This document shows positions 18,362-26,465 of a DNA stretch of 64,000 bases, in pieces. The stretch's first letter is position 1, and the number at the start of each line of letters is the position of its first letter. A program made the translations under genes and the position numbers. The notes below the pieces were generated by a model. It was not told where the DNA came from and ran no database searches. It saw only the letters and a program-made list of their open reading frames with translations. The stretch is from Bacteroidetes bacterium 47-18. Its GTDB lineage: Bacteria; Bacteroidota; Bacteroidia; Chitinophagales; Chitinophagaceae. The DNA is taken from assembly GCA_001897155.1 (NCBI GenBank), contig MKSF01000013.1, forward strand, positions 124,001 to 188,000. Reading direction: 5' to 3'.

Positions 18362-18568
18362 CTAAAGGACAGGCATTAAAGCCCCAGACAATGATATTAG
18401 ATACCTTTTCATAGTATAGCTGTACCGGGTGCCAGTCTTTGGCAACTTGTTTTTATAAAGACGATATATTGGCAAATGAAATTGGGTAACAGTATAAATC
18501 GAATCTATGAATAGTAAGCTTTTCAGGTCATTGCTTAATAGCTTTGTTATATCCGGGTGATCTTCCTG
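18362..18568 (-). other. Open frame without start codon, possible gene remnant
   Basis: A 68-codon minus-strand frame (DITKLLSNDLKSLLFIDSIY...) opens after a stop at 18569 and ends at TAG 18362. It has no ATG near its start and no recognisable family. It lies between two decayed genes, so it may be another remnant. 18569-18660 shows nothing clear. Confidence 0.25.
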
Positions 18569-18662
18569 TCAGAAGCTGATGAAAGGTAATAAGACAGCAG
18601 CAGACAGGCGAGGAAAACATAGAGCCTGATGCCTAAAATTTCGCCGGCATTCCGGGGTCCGG

Positions 18663-19379
18663 TTATTGGGTTTTACGGGCCCCTATCGCTTTCAGGAAAT
18701 CGCTGCGACACCTCCTGCTCAACGGGATCGTCATATCCCCCACCTCTATTTCATTACCGTTTATCGCAGTGATATGAGCGAGATTGACGATGAATCGCTT
18801 GTGGCTTTTCAGCAGGCATTGGTCAGAAGGCTTTGCAGAGGCTGCTGTCATGCTTAGGTTGGTCATGACAGGCTTACGCTGTCCAGCTATATGCAGGAAT
18901 ACAAAATTGCCGTTGCCCTCTATGGCCAGAAGGTCCGCATTCAAAACCCTCAGCAGCTTGCCGCTGAATACATCTTTGACAAAGAAATATGCCCGGTCAC
19001 TACTTTCCCTTTTAGCCGTCCACAGACGCTTAGCTTTCTCTACGGCCTCCACAAATCGCACATACTGTACAGGCTTCAACAGATAATCCACAGCATCTGT
19101 CTCATACGCATCCTCCACATATTCTTTGGAACCCGATATGAAAATAATGGTCGTCAGCTTATGAATGATCCTGGCAATCTCAGGGCCGGTAATACTGCCC
19201 AATTGCACCTCAAGAAAACACAGATCCGGCTTTATCTCACCGGACAGCAGCTTTTGGGCGGCAATATATGAGTCCTGCTCATAGCCTAAGAGATACAGCT
19301 CTTCATGACGCTCCACGTAGGATATAATTTGCTTTGCCATTTCGCTTTCGTCATCAATGATATAGCAGGAGTAACTCAT
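18663..19379 (-). CDS. LytTR-family response regulator with Glu at the phospho-acceptor position
   Basis: 238 residues: an N-terminal CheY-like receiver (1-120) and a C-terminal LytTR DNA-binding domain (about 135-235: LAIEGNGNFVFLHI, LKSHKRFIVNLAHITAI). The acidic pocket YIIDDES is present, and so is the conserved Lys (YLLKPVQY). The phospho-acceptor Asp, normally in a FLD-type motif, is Glu57 (DLCFLEVQL). Glu at this site often mimics phosphorylation in other regulators. The cognate kinase gene immediately upstream (ATGA overlap) is reduced to a C-terminal remnant. This regulator may therefore work constitutively; that is inference. Confidence 0.88.
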   Translation of the reverse strand: MSYSCYIIDDESEMAKQIISYVERHEELYLLGYEQDSYIAAQKLLSGEIKPDLCFLEVQLGSITGPEIARIIHKLTTIIFISGSKEYVEDAYETDAVDYLLKPVQYVRFVEAVEKAKRLWTAKRESSDRAYFFVKDVFSGKLLRVLNADLLAIEGNGNFVFLHIAGQRKPVMTNLSMTAASAKPSDQCLLKSHKRFIVNLAHITAINGNEIEVGDMTIPLSRRCRSDFLKAIGARKTQ

Positions 19380-19550
19380 AAATTGATTTTTAGGTTAAGG
19401 GTAAATGTTTTTCCATCAGAGTTTAGATGCAGATGGTAATTACCGGCCCGGGCATCATCCGGGTGTATCATCAGGTTATGAGGTCCTATACCCGTATTCC
19501 CTGCTCATGCTGCTGTTTCAGCAAGGCTGATTCCTTAGGGCACTGCTCCC
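19376..19550 (-). pseudogene. C-terminal remnant of a LytS-type sensor histidine kinase
   Basis: Directly upstream of the response regulator, the minus strand reads GIGPHNLMIHPDDARAG and ends TFTLNLKINL with a TGA that overlaps the regulator's ATG (19376-19379). GIGxxN followed by a short strand ending in NLKI is the C-terminal end of the GHKL ATPase domain of LytS-type kinases. A frame break just upstream separates it from PKESALLKQQHEQGI, which fits the segment before the G box. Nothing upstream to 19800 restores an H box or N box. Confidence 0.6.
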
Positions 19551-20096
19551 CCCAGGTGGAAAACGAACCCATATACGGCGCTCATCCTCATCATGAAAAT
19601 GCCTGCCCAAACGGATTTGCTGAAGTTGGCGATGCCTTCTTAAGTACCAGGTATATATGGCGCCATTAATTCTACCCACCAGGATTTCAACCTTCGAAAA
19701 CCACCGCTTACACGAAAATAACGACCGTTTATCACTATTTATATCCCGCTTATCAATCTTTTTTCCTGAAATCCGCATTTAAAAATAGCTTTGATATAAT
19801 ATTGTATTTGCAATACAACAAACCAATACACATCATTGAAAAGGCACAGGAAAAATCCAACGTATCAGGTAAAATCTGCTTTCAATCTGTCATTTCAGGA
19901 AAGATATAGGTCCCAAGGTCTGTTCAGGCCTAACAACATGAACAATTAGCCTATTGGAAAACTAAAAACATTTGGGGATGGATCAGAAAGCCCGACCCGC
20001 TTTTAAACAAAAAGCTTCTTACTTTAGAAAAATATAAATTTGATTGGTAACTTCTTAGCAATATCTAAATTTTAACAAATAAAAATTAAATTATCT
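19551..20096. other. Intergenic, AT-rich, no gene recognised
   Basis: No protein-like frame with a plausible start was found. An inverted repeat ttgtatt-tgc-aatacaa lies at 19802-19818 and could be an operator, but no gene starts close to it. Confidence 0.4.
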
Positions 20097-20252
20097 GCCT
20101 ATCTATATATAGGCAACAAAGCCATTATAAGCTACAAATGACCAGTACCCTCAGCTCCTTTATAGCTAAAACGGTATCTGAGCCCCAGAAAGGACAATGC
20201 CCAGCAAATCGTAACCATAACAAAAGATTGTTGCCTGTAAGCAGATAGTCAC
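20097..20252 (+). repeat. MITE-like intergenic repeat, copy B (156 bp)
   Basis: The left end ctatctatatataggcaac and the right end, read in reverse complement as gtgactatctgcttacaggc and then aacaa, are matching terminal inverted repeats. The internal aaagccattataagctac is shared with copies C and D. Confidence 0.75.
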
Positions 20253-20385
20253 TTTAAATTAAACATCATTAGCTTACCGGATTTAGAAACCCCAGACCTA
20301 CCCTTGTCCCCCCTCAACGAGCACAGATTTGTAACAGGCAAAATTCACCATAGTAAAATCTATTCCCTTACCCATTTTTAAGTTG

Positions 20386-20433
20386 CCTGTGCAATAGTGC
20401 TTCTTTTTTAATATTTCCAAAAACACTTTGATC
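20386..20433 (+). promoter_or_regulatory. Conserved upstream block of the secreted-protein array, gene 1
   Basis: CCTGTGCAA at 20386-20394, then ttttttaa and ccaaaaac before the ATG. The same order of motifs precedes genes 2 (20945-20992), 3, 4 and 5. Confidence 0.45.
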
Positions 20434-20898
20434 ATGAAAAACACTTTACTGAGCCTTATCTTAATTATATTTTCCTTTGCCGGCTTTTCACAGGCTTCAG
20501 GTTTAAAAGTCATCAATAACAGTAACTGCTATGCCTTATTCCGGATATTTGGATCAGAGGATTGTAGCTGCAGAATGGATTACTACAGCAACCTGATCGG
20601 CGTACCGAGCGGCGGAATCCTTTACTTAACCAATACTACCCACTGGTTGATCGGGGGCAATTTTCCGATTTCAACACCTGCTTATGTGCATTCTGTGGTT
20701 ATGTACGGATCCAAAGTTTGCCAAGATCCATATATCTCTCCACTTTTTGGAGAACCGGCATGTGGGTATCCAACCTCCATACCATTTTCGACTCAGGACT
20801 GGGGCTGTGCAAATCTATGTGACCGCCTGGTTGCACAATGGTTGCATGACGACCTGTCTTGCGAGGGCACTGCCTATTTAACAATACTGGATCTATAA
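20434..20898 (+). CDS. Small secreted protein, array gene 1 (subtype A)
   Basis: About 154 residues. The signal peptide MKNTLLSLILIIFSFAGFSQA is followed by a short mature protein starting SGLKVINNSNCYALFRI. It shares with the other array members the N-terminal strand pattern, the YYSNLIGVPSG block and the STPAYVHSVVMYGS block. Nine Cys are scattered through the mature part. I start at the second Met since the first adds only two residues. No known family recognised. Subtype A is shared with truncated gene 4. Confidence 0.75.
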   Translation: MKNTLLSLILIIFSFAGFSQASGLKVINNSNCYALFRIFGSEDCSCRMDYYSNLIGVPSGGILYLTNTTHWLIGGNFPISTPAYVHSVVMYGSKVCQDPYISPLFGEPACGYPTSIPFSTQDWGCANLCDRLVAQWLHDDLSCEGTAYLTILDL

Positions 20899-20944
20899 TA
20901 CTTAACTACCAGGTCCTAACTATTTCCTTAAAACAAATTCAATG

Positions 20945-20992
20945 CCTGTGCAATAGCATTTCTTTTTTTAACCTTTCCAAAACCTTTTTATT
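20945..20992 (+). promoter_or_regulatory. Conserved upstream block, array gene 2
   Basis: CCTGTGCAA at 20945-20953, tttttttaacc, then ccaaaacctttttatt directly before the ATG; nearly identical to genes 3 and 5 in the last 17 bases. Confidence 0.45.
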
Positions 20993-21448
20993 ATGAAAAA
21001 TCTATTATTAAGTTTCGCCTTGGTCCTATTATCCTTTGCAGGCTATGCTACATCCAGCGGTATCGAAATTATCAACCAGAGTGACTGTGATATCTATATA
21101 CAGATCCAGGGTTCTAAAACCTGTCCGAGCTGCGATGTAGAATACATTAGCAACATGATAGTCGTACCGGCCTCAGGAACAGCACTTTTCCCAAATACGA
21201 CCATGTTGGGCGGAAGCTTTCCGGTCGCAATGCCAGCCTTCGTTCATTCAGCTATCATTTATAGCGGACCTACCTATTGTCAGCCATTGGAAAGATGGCG
21301 GATTGGTGATCAAATCTGTAATTATCCTCCTGAAATTGTATTTTGGTCTATGAACCAGAATTGCGATAGAAAGTGTGACTGTCTGAGGGCCCGTTGGTTG
21401 CCTGCTCCCTGTACCGGCATAGCAAGAATCATTATTCAACCTTGTTAA
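20993..21448 (+). CDS. Small secreted cysteine-rich protein, array gene 2 (subtype B)
   Basis: 151 residues. The signal peptide ends at FAGYATS, then mature SGIEIINQSDCDIYIQIQG. The mature part has ten Cys, including CPSC, a CDRKCDC cluster and a C-terminal Cys, so it is probably stabilised by disulfides outside the cytoplasm. Conserved blocks shared with genes 3 and 5 are PAFVHSAIIYSGP, LERWRIGD, FWSMNQNC and GIARIIIQPC. No T9SS tail and no known domain seen. Function unknown; a secreted effector, adhesin or antimicrobial are all possible. Confidence 0.8.
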   Translation: MKNLLLSFALVLLSFAGYATSSGIEIINQSDCDIYIQIQGSKTCPSCDVEYISNMIVVPASGTALFPNTTMLGGSFPVAMPAFVHSAIIYSGPTYCQPLERWRIGDQICNYPPEIVFWSMNQNCDRKCDCLRARWLPAPCTGIARIIIQPC

Positions 21449-21536
21449 GCTATCCATATACTTATTGATATTTACCTCCATGAAATGTCTGCGCATCAGC
21501 AACCATTTTTTTAAATCTATCTAAAACCTTTTTATT

Positions 21537-21983
21537 ATGAAAAATCTATTATTAAGTTTCGTCTTAGTTCTATTATCCTTTGCGGGATATTCTACATCCA
21601 GCGGTATCGAAATACACAACAATACCGAATGCGATATTTACCTCCAGATCAGAGGGTCCCATGAGTGTCCCAATTGTGAAATTGAATTGATAAGTTGCAT
21701 GATAGTGATACCTCCCGGGGCACATATTACTTATCCAACTACAAGTAGTATATGCAACTTCCCCGCAGCTTCAGCTTTTGTACACTCGGTGCTCCTATAT
21801 AGCGGTCCACGCCATTGCCAACCTTTAGAAACTTGGGAAGTCGGCGATCCTCAATGTTATCCGCCAGATGTCACATTCTGGAGCATGAACCGGGCATGTG
21901 AGCCAGTATGTGACTGCCTGCATGCCAGATGGGAACCTGCCGAATGCGATGGCATCGCCCGCCTCATCATAGAACGTTGCTAA
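21537..21983 (+). CDS. Small secreted cysteine-rich protein, array gene 3 (subtype B)
   Basis: 148 residues and clearly paralogous to gene 2: the first ~30 residues are nearly identical (MKNLLLSFVLVLLSFAGYS), followed by SGIEIHNNTECDIYLQIRG, CPNC, AFVHSVLLYSGPRHCQPLE, FWSMNRACEPVCDC and GIARLIIERC. The signal peptide is more conserved than the mature part, suggesting diversification of the secreted portion. A CCGTTGCACAGG segment follows the stop at 22006-22017, an inverted copy of the upstream CCTGTGCAA. Confidence 0.8.
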   Translation: MKNLLLSFVLVLLSFAGYSTSSGIEIHNNTECDIYLQIRGSHECPNCEIELISCMIVIPPGAHITYPTTSSICNFPAASAFVHSVLLYSGPRHCQPLETWEVGDPQCYPPDVTFWSMNRACEPVCDCLHARWEPAECDGIARLIIERC

Positions 21984-22127
21984 TAAACTATCCTAATCCC
22001 AACCACCGTTGCACAGGTATTTTCGGGATTAAAGAGGCAACACATAATGAAAACGCATAAAACCATACGGCTGTTATCATACCTTTTTAATGAATACAAA
22101 GCCCGATAAGATTGATGCCAGTTTTCG

Positions 22128-22259
22128 ATGGACAGGGTATGGCAGGCTTTCAATCCGATGTTGCAGGAGCTGTTGGCCCGACTACCTACACTGTCCCTAC
22201 ACAAGTTTAAGCCGGAACAGGAACGGCTTTACAATGGTTTATCAATAAGCCATTCCTGA
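22128..22259 (+). CDS. Possible small ORF of 43 residues
   Basis: A short frame (MDRVWQAFNPMLQELLARLP...) runs between array gene 3 and a terminator. A second overlapping frame (22090-22248, 52 residues, Cys-rich CCRSCWPDYLHCP) is also open. Neither has a recognisable family. At most one is real, and it may simply be the 3' untranslated region. Confidence 0.2.
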   Translation: MDRVWQAFNPMLQELLARLPTLSLHKFKPEQERLYNGLSISHS

Positions 22260-22266
22260 TTAATAG

Positions 22267-22305
22267 AGGCTCATAAAGCTATCATGCTTTATGAGCCTTT
22301 TTATT
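22267..22305 (+). terminator. Terminator after array gene 3
   Basis: aggctcataaagc and gctttatgagcct form a 13-bp perfect stem with a 6-nt loop, followed by ttttatt. Confidence 0.9.
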
Positions 22306-22324
22306 CCAGAAAGTTAAGGCAAGC

Positions 22325-22521
22325 TATTCTTAGCTTTTAGTGAAAGGAAATAAAGCCATTATAAGTTACAAATCCTATTATAAGAGATGCCTCGCATCCG
22401 TTGGGAATGACCAATATACCATAAGTATCTTTATAGTAAAAGCGGTCCTGGCCCGTAGAGAAGACGCATCCCGGCGAAGCGTATCCGTAGTAAAGGTTGT
22501 TACCTGTAAGCAGATGGTCAC
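22325..22521 (+). repeat. MITE-like intergenic repeat, copy C (about 197 bp)
   Basis: Contains the full internal sequence: aaagccattataagttac, gcatccgttgggaatgacc, cggcgaagcgtatccgtag. The right end is ttacctgtaagcagatggtcac. The left terminal repeat is degenerate, so the left border is approximate. Confidence 0.7.
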
Positions 22522-22591
22522 TTTATTTTATTCCTGACCGCCTTTTATTTTAATAATGATCCTGTATTGCAGGAATAGGGCAACTGCCGTA

Positions 22592-22621
22592 TTGTCAAAA
22601 CATTGAATTTCAATACATTTG
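22592..22621 (+). promoter_or_regulatory. Consensus promoter upstream of the membrane protein gene
   Basis: TTG at 22592-22594, 19-nt spacer, TACATTTG at 22614-22621: an exact match to the Bacteroidota primary promoter. An inverted repeat acgtaa-N8-ttacgt (22628-22647) lies just downstream of the start site and could be an operator. Confidence 0.6.
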
Positions 22622-22783
22622 TATGTCACGTAATCAATCCGTTACGTAGGCGGATTTCAAAATGGCCGCATTAACGGCTACGGTAAGAAAATTCTGATAG
22701 TAGGATTGCAAAAGGCTGTTTCGGGCAAGATATGCACAAAGGCAGTAACCAATGCCCTCGTTTTATTTTGAAAATTTAGAGCA

Positions 22784-23362
22784 ATGAAGTGGCATAACCG
22801 CATAGAAATACTCACCTTGCTGCTTACTACCCTATGGGGCACGTTGCAGGGCGAGGTAACAGTTTTTTATATCATTTACCTGTTCTGGTTTCAAGAGCTG
22901 GTAAGGACAGTGATCAACGTTGGTTATGCCTATGCAACCGGAATGGAAGATGGCACCAAGCCAGTTACCAGGGATTGGACTGGCAATATCTTTATATTGT
23001 TCATCTATGTGGTTTTTATCATCCTGCTGTTTGGCTTTATGCTCAATTGGGACAACCTGCATTTAATGTCTATCAATATGCAGACCTTATTCTTCCGAAA
23101 TTGGTCTTTTAATGCCAACCTGATGCTTTTTGCGGTGCAGTATTTCCTCTACCGCAAGAATACCGGAACACAGGCTCCTGATTTGAAGATCTTTAACCGC
23201 AATCATATCATCCTGCACGTTTCCATTATTACCGGAGCATTACTGCAGATGATGGTGCTAAACAAATATCCCGAATATTTTTCCGGTAATGTCTTATGGG
23301 GTTCCGGGTTGGTTGTATTACCATTTCTGCTGTTAAGGGTATTAATGCCCCAAAGACAGTAG
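22784..23362 (+). CDS. Integral membrane protein of unknown function
   Basis: 192 residues with about five to six predicted hydrophobic helices (ILTLLLTTLWGTL; TVFYIIYLFWFQELVRTVI; IFILFIYVVFIILLFGFML; NLMLFAVQYFLY; IILHVSIITGALLQMMVL; LVVLPFLLLRVLM). Loops are short and there is no enzymatic motif. A long 5' leader (~150 nt) separates it from a consensus promoter. It lies between the two blocks of the secreted-protein array, but no functional link is visible. Confidence 0.7.
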   Translation: MKWHNRIEILTLLLTTLWGTLQGEVTVFYIIYLFWFQELVRTVINVGYAYATGMEDGTKPVTRDWTGNIFILFIYVVFIILLFGFMLNWDNLHLMSINMQTLFFRNWSFNANLMLFAVQYFLYRKNTGTQAPDLKIFNRNHIILHVSIITGALLQMMVLNKYPEYFSGNVLWGSGLVVLPFLLLRVLMPQRQ

Positions 23363-23524
23363 TCCGTGAAACCAGATCAATAAAGGCACGGGCAGCACCA
23401 AAGAAAAGTAGTTTTTCCTGCCGGCAATACGGATAAGGACAATAATGGAAACCTTGATCTATAAAAGAAACCGTCACATTCCATAATCACGGGATATTTT
23501 ACATCTATTGATTTGATTTTTTTC

Positions 23525-23532
23525 TATATTTG
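23525..23532 (+). promoter_or_regulatory. -7 element (TATATTTG) upstream of the RNA candidate
   Basis: An exact TAnnTTTG. The nearest TTG (23508-23510) is only 14 nt away, so the -33 is poor. It could drive the structured region ending near 23792. Confidence 0.35.
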
Positions 23533-23619
23533 CAAATAATATATTTTTTTTAACCATAAATCTTATTTAACCGGAAAATATTTAAATTTAAAATAAACAG
23601 CATTTCGCTTTTATACTTT

Positions 23620-23795
23620 TCTCGTCTCTGAAAATCGACCAAATTAAAAGACAACACGAGGGAGTGGAAAGTTGAAATGCCTGCGCAAATATCTTTGCAG
23701 ATATGAGCGTGGGCTTTCCTTTTTACTTGTGTTGCACGGTTCTTGGTCGGACCCTCAGAGGCAAGCATTGGAAGTCCACGCTCATCTTTTTTAAG
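23620..23795 (+). ncRNA. Candidate structured non-coding RNA
   Basis: No protein-like frame spans this interval, but it contains nested pairing. ctcgt/acgag (around 23623 and 23655) and gcaaa-tatc-tttgc (about 23684-23699) precede a long stem. In that stem atgagcgtgg (23703-23712) plus ctt/cc pair with ggaagtccacgctcat (23770-23785), followed by T6. The apical part gttgcacggttcttggtcgg and accctcagaggc has a loose likeness to the apical CGGUU...CGGUCC segment of 6S RNA, which is only a lead. The 5' end is uncertain. Confidence 0.4.
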
Positions 23796-24027
23796 ATCGG
23801 CAATATAGCGTACCCTGTCTATCAGGACTCCCCTGGTACCTGTAACGGTACTGCAAGGCCATTCCGGCTATGTGAAAAGCATTGAAGCTGTAAAACCAAC
23901 CAACCCACTATTTACTTTTCACTCATGCATCCCGGACCAGGATGTAAATTAAATTTTATGACTAAACCCTGAAACGTGCCTGTTACCGGTTCGCCCCCAC
24001 TCCTATATGAAGAATCTATCCTTACCT

Positions 24028-25140
24028 ATGAAAACTATTTACATCATCAGCAATGATATAAACGGGATATTTCCTACCAGCCTGCAAACAATATTGTGCG
24101 AAGCCCGCAACGATTATATCATTTATCAGCATACCCCCCGGGAGCTGGCCGCCGGTTTGCCGGTAAAGCCCTTTGCTGATAATATCGTGTTTATAATTTT
24201 ATGGGACAAGCATTCTTACCTGGAAGGATGGCTGGCTTCTTTGCTGAACCTGAGAATGAAAAGCAAGAAAGTACTCCCCCTGATCTTTGTTGGCCTGACC
24301 ATACAGATGATGCTGAAGGTATGTGACCTTCCCAATGTCGGGATAATTTCTGTATGTACAAGGCTTAAGGATTTCAATAGATACATAGATGAACTTATCA
24401 GCGGGAAGAAAACTTTCGTAGTCAGCCCGGACATTATGCCCATGCTGGCTAAGCATCTTCATAAAATACAAAAGGGCATTACACTCACAGGAACAATAGT
24501 CAACCAGTTATGCCCGGAGCTTTTACGACCGGGCTTTATCGTAACGGGCATCATTACCAGCCGTCACGCTGCAGCTTCACGCACCAACGGCATATCAAAA
24601 GCCCAGCAACCCGGCCATTCTATACTGTACTCCAAACGCTTTCTTTACCACTCAGCCAGGGAAACAGAGCTGCTTTTAAGGAGTGGTGCAAGGACGCGAT
24701 ATAATAAAGACTTCCGGTACCTGTATAAATCTCAACCCATTTTCTCCATTTATGAGTGTGCATTCTGCGCAAAACCCCTGTGCCATTCATACAAAAACCC
24801 GTGTCATTCAGGCGCAGCAATGTGCCACTCAGGCATCATATGCCTTATTCAGGTATTTTTATGTATCATTCAGACTTTTTCCATTCCAAATGTTTGGAAA
24901 TGGTCGTATCTCCTTTTTACTTTGTCCCGGATAGAAGCAAAAATTTTTCAGAATGTCCCGGAATTGCAGTCAGCAGCCTTTTCACAGTATGCAATATCAT
25001 ATTATCCGTATAAACCTGCTGTGCACCCGGGGTCTTTAACCACAAAAACCTTTTGCTATGAAAACCCTCATCTTTCTTATTGCAGCTTTCCTATTTTCAT
25101 TTACAGGATTTTCGCAGGCTCCGGGCCCGGTGGGCCATAA
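24028..25140 (+). pseudogene. NarL-like receiver domain with eroded C-terminus
   Basis: Residues 1-150 from 24028 follow the layout of a NarL/LuxR-type receiver: MKTIYIISND, a strand ADNIVFIIL where the phospho-acceptor would lie, KVLPLIFVGL, VGIISVC, and the last helix FNRYIDELISGKKTFVVSPDI, which fits the typical IxxGKxxxSPEI end. The acidic phospho-acceptor is not evident. No helix-turn-helix follows, and after about 24480 the frame is compositionally unlike a protein and runs over a repeat array and into the signal peptide of array gene 4. I treat only 24028-24480 as a former gene. Confidence 0.45.
24757..24888 (+). repeat. Array of six to seven CATTCA units at ~21-bp spacing
   Basis: CATTC[AT]-type hexamers start at 24761, 24784, 24805, 24826 (CACTCA), 24846 (TATTCA) and 24867, with a possible last one at 24882. 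Most are followed by GG, and several are preceded by TGTG/TGTC. Spacing is 20-23 bp, about two helical turns. It lies ~170 bp upstream of array gene 4. The spacing resembles direct-repeat sites of LytTR regulators; the assignment is not proven. Confidence 0.5.
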
Positions 25141-25267
25141 TACCAGGAGTTTTGGATCCCAAAATGACTACAGGTACGATTATTATAGCAGCCTGGTAGG
25201 TCTACCAAACGATGACAGTCTTTATTTGCCTAATACTATCCATTGGATAATATCAGATTGCTCTTAA
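25058..25267 (+). pseudogene. Truncated secreted-protein paralog, array gene 4 (subtype A)
   Basis: 69 residues. Signal peptide MKTLIFLIAAFLFSFTGFSQAPG, then YDYYSSLVGLP and SLYLPNTIHWII, which align with YYSNLIGVPSG and LYLTNTTHWLIGG of gene 1. It lacks the first conserved strand and stops where gene 1 continues for ~85 more residues. The upstream block (CTGTGCA at 25019-25025, caaaaaccttttgct before the ATG) is kept. Probably a decayed copy of gene 1. Confidence 0.65.
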
Positions 25268-25386
25268 TATACTCCCATTACTAACCCATCATATTATTTA
25301 CATATTACCCGATCATTACCTCAGGTAATTCCATCCCGGTCCTTGTGCAACGACCATTATTTTTAAACACCCAAAACCTTTTTATT

Positions 25387-25842
25387 ATGAAAAACATCTT
25401 ATTAAGCGCCATCCTGGTTTTATTATCCCTTGCGGGTTATGCTACTTCCCGCGGCATCCAAATTATCAACAAAAGCGACTGTGAACTCAATATCGAGATA
25501 CAGGGCTCAGAAAAATGTCCCGATTGTACTATTAAATATACCAGCAACTGGATCGTGATTCCTCCCGTTGCAACTGTCACATTCCCCAATACAACTATGC
25601 TCGGTGGTTCCTTCCCGACATCTTCCCCGGCCTTCATAAACTCGGCTATCATTTACAGCGGACCTCGCCACTGTCCCCGGTTAGAAAGATGGCTGATCGG
25701 CGATCCCAAATGCGGCTTCCCGCACCAGATCCAATTTTACACAATGAACCAAAATTGTGAGAGAAAATGTCCCTGCCTGAAAGCCACCTGGAAACGCTCC
25801 GATTGTGACGGCATTGCACAACTGATCATAGAACCCTGCTAA
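25387..25842 (+). CDS. Small secreted cysteine-rich protein, array gene 5 (subtype B)
   Basis: 151 residues from MKNILLSAILVLLSLAGYATS; an upstream in-frame Met at 25345 would place 14 non-signal residues ahead of the signal peptide and overlap the conserved upstream block. Mature part: GIQIINKSDCELNIEIQG, CPDC, FPNTTMLGGSFP, INSAIIYSGPRHC, MNQNCERKCPC and GIAQLIIEPC. It is closest to gene 2. CCGTTGCACAGG follows the stop (25863-25874), as after gene 3. Confidence 0.8.
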   Translation: MKNILLSAILVLLSLAGYATSRGIQIINKSDCELNIEIQGSEKCPDCTIKYTSNWIVIPPVATVTFPNTTMLGGSFPTSSPAFINSAIIYSGPRHCPRLERWLIGDPKCGFPHQIQFYTMNQNCERKCPCLKATWKRSDCDGIAQLIIEPC

Positions 25843-26304
25843 ACTATAACTACCGTTAACAGCCGTTGCACAGGCTCCGGGAATATTTATAAAAAGCAAT
25901 ACCCCACACATGGGAACCCAGGCAGGCATTTTATTCTTTAATCTACCTGCACCGGTATAGCCCACATTATTATCAGCTAAGCAACCAATACACACTGCAC
26001 AATATTACCATCCGGTATGAAATCCAGGTAAGGTGCAGCCGAAAGCTCCTGATCAGAGCAGCCGTTATTCTCTTATCATAAAAACCGGTTGCTTTATAAC
26101 CGGTCTGAAATTTCTTACCATACGTTCATAAACCAAAAGATCCGACAATATTAAACGGCTGTTTCTTTTCAGCCGGGCATTTATGCCGGTTTTCTTCCGG
26201 ATGGAAGATCAGCTCAAAGGACCCCGGCAGTTTCCACCGCCGGTTCTTTACCAGGCTTGTGAACCAGGACAGACAGCTATTTTACGCCTGGAACACAGTA
26301 ATGT

Positions 26305-26345
26305 AAAAGACCCATAAGGTTAAAACTTTATGGGTCTTTTTTAGT
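26305..26345 (+). terminator. Terminator after the array region
   Basis: aaaagacccataa pairs with ttatgggtctttt and is followed by more T. The stretch 25880-26300 before it shows no gene. Confidence 0.8.
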
Positions 26346-26465
26346 ATTCCTTTGATAAGTACAAAAAGCCTTTTACGAATTGGAACTATCTGCAGTTAAT
26401 CCGGACAACCGGAATCAAAGCCTGCTATAGCTGCACTTAAAGTGAACGGATAGCTGCCGGGGATA

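Noticed and set aside
23620-23795. Firm call of 6S RNA
   Set aside because: Likeness is limited to a short apical segment; length and closing stem do not clearly match, so only a generic RNA call is made.
24757-24888. CRISPR array
   Set aside because: Units are ~6-12 bp with ~21-bp period; CRISPR repeats are longer with ~30-bp spacers, and no cas gene is present.
24481-25140. C-terminal extension of the receiver-like frame
   Set aside because: Composition unlike a protein, runs across a direct-repeat array and into the signal peptide of the next gene.
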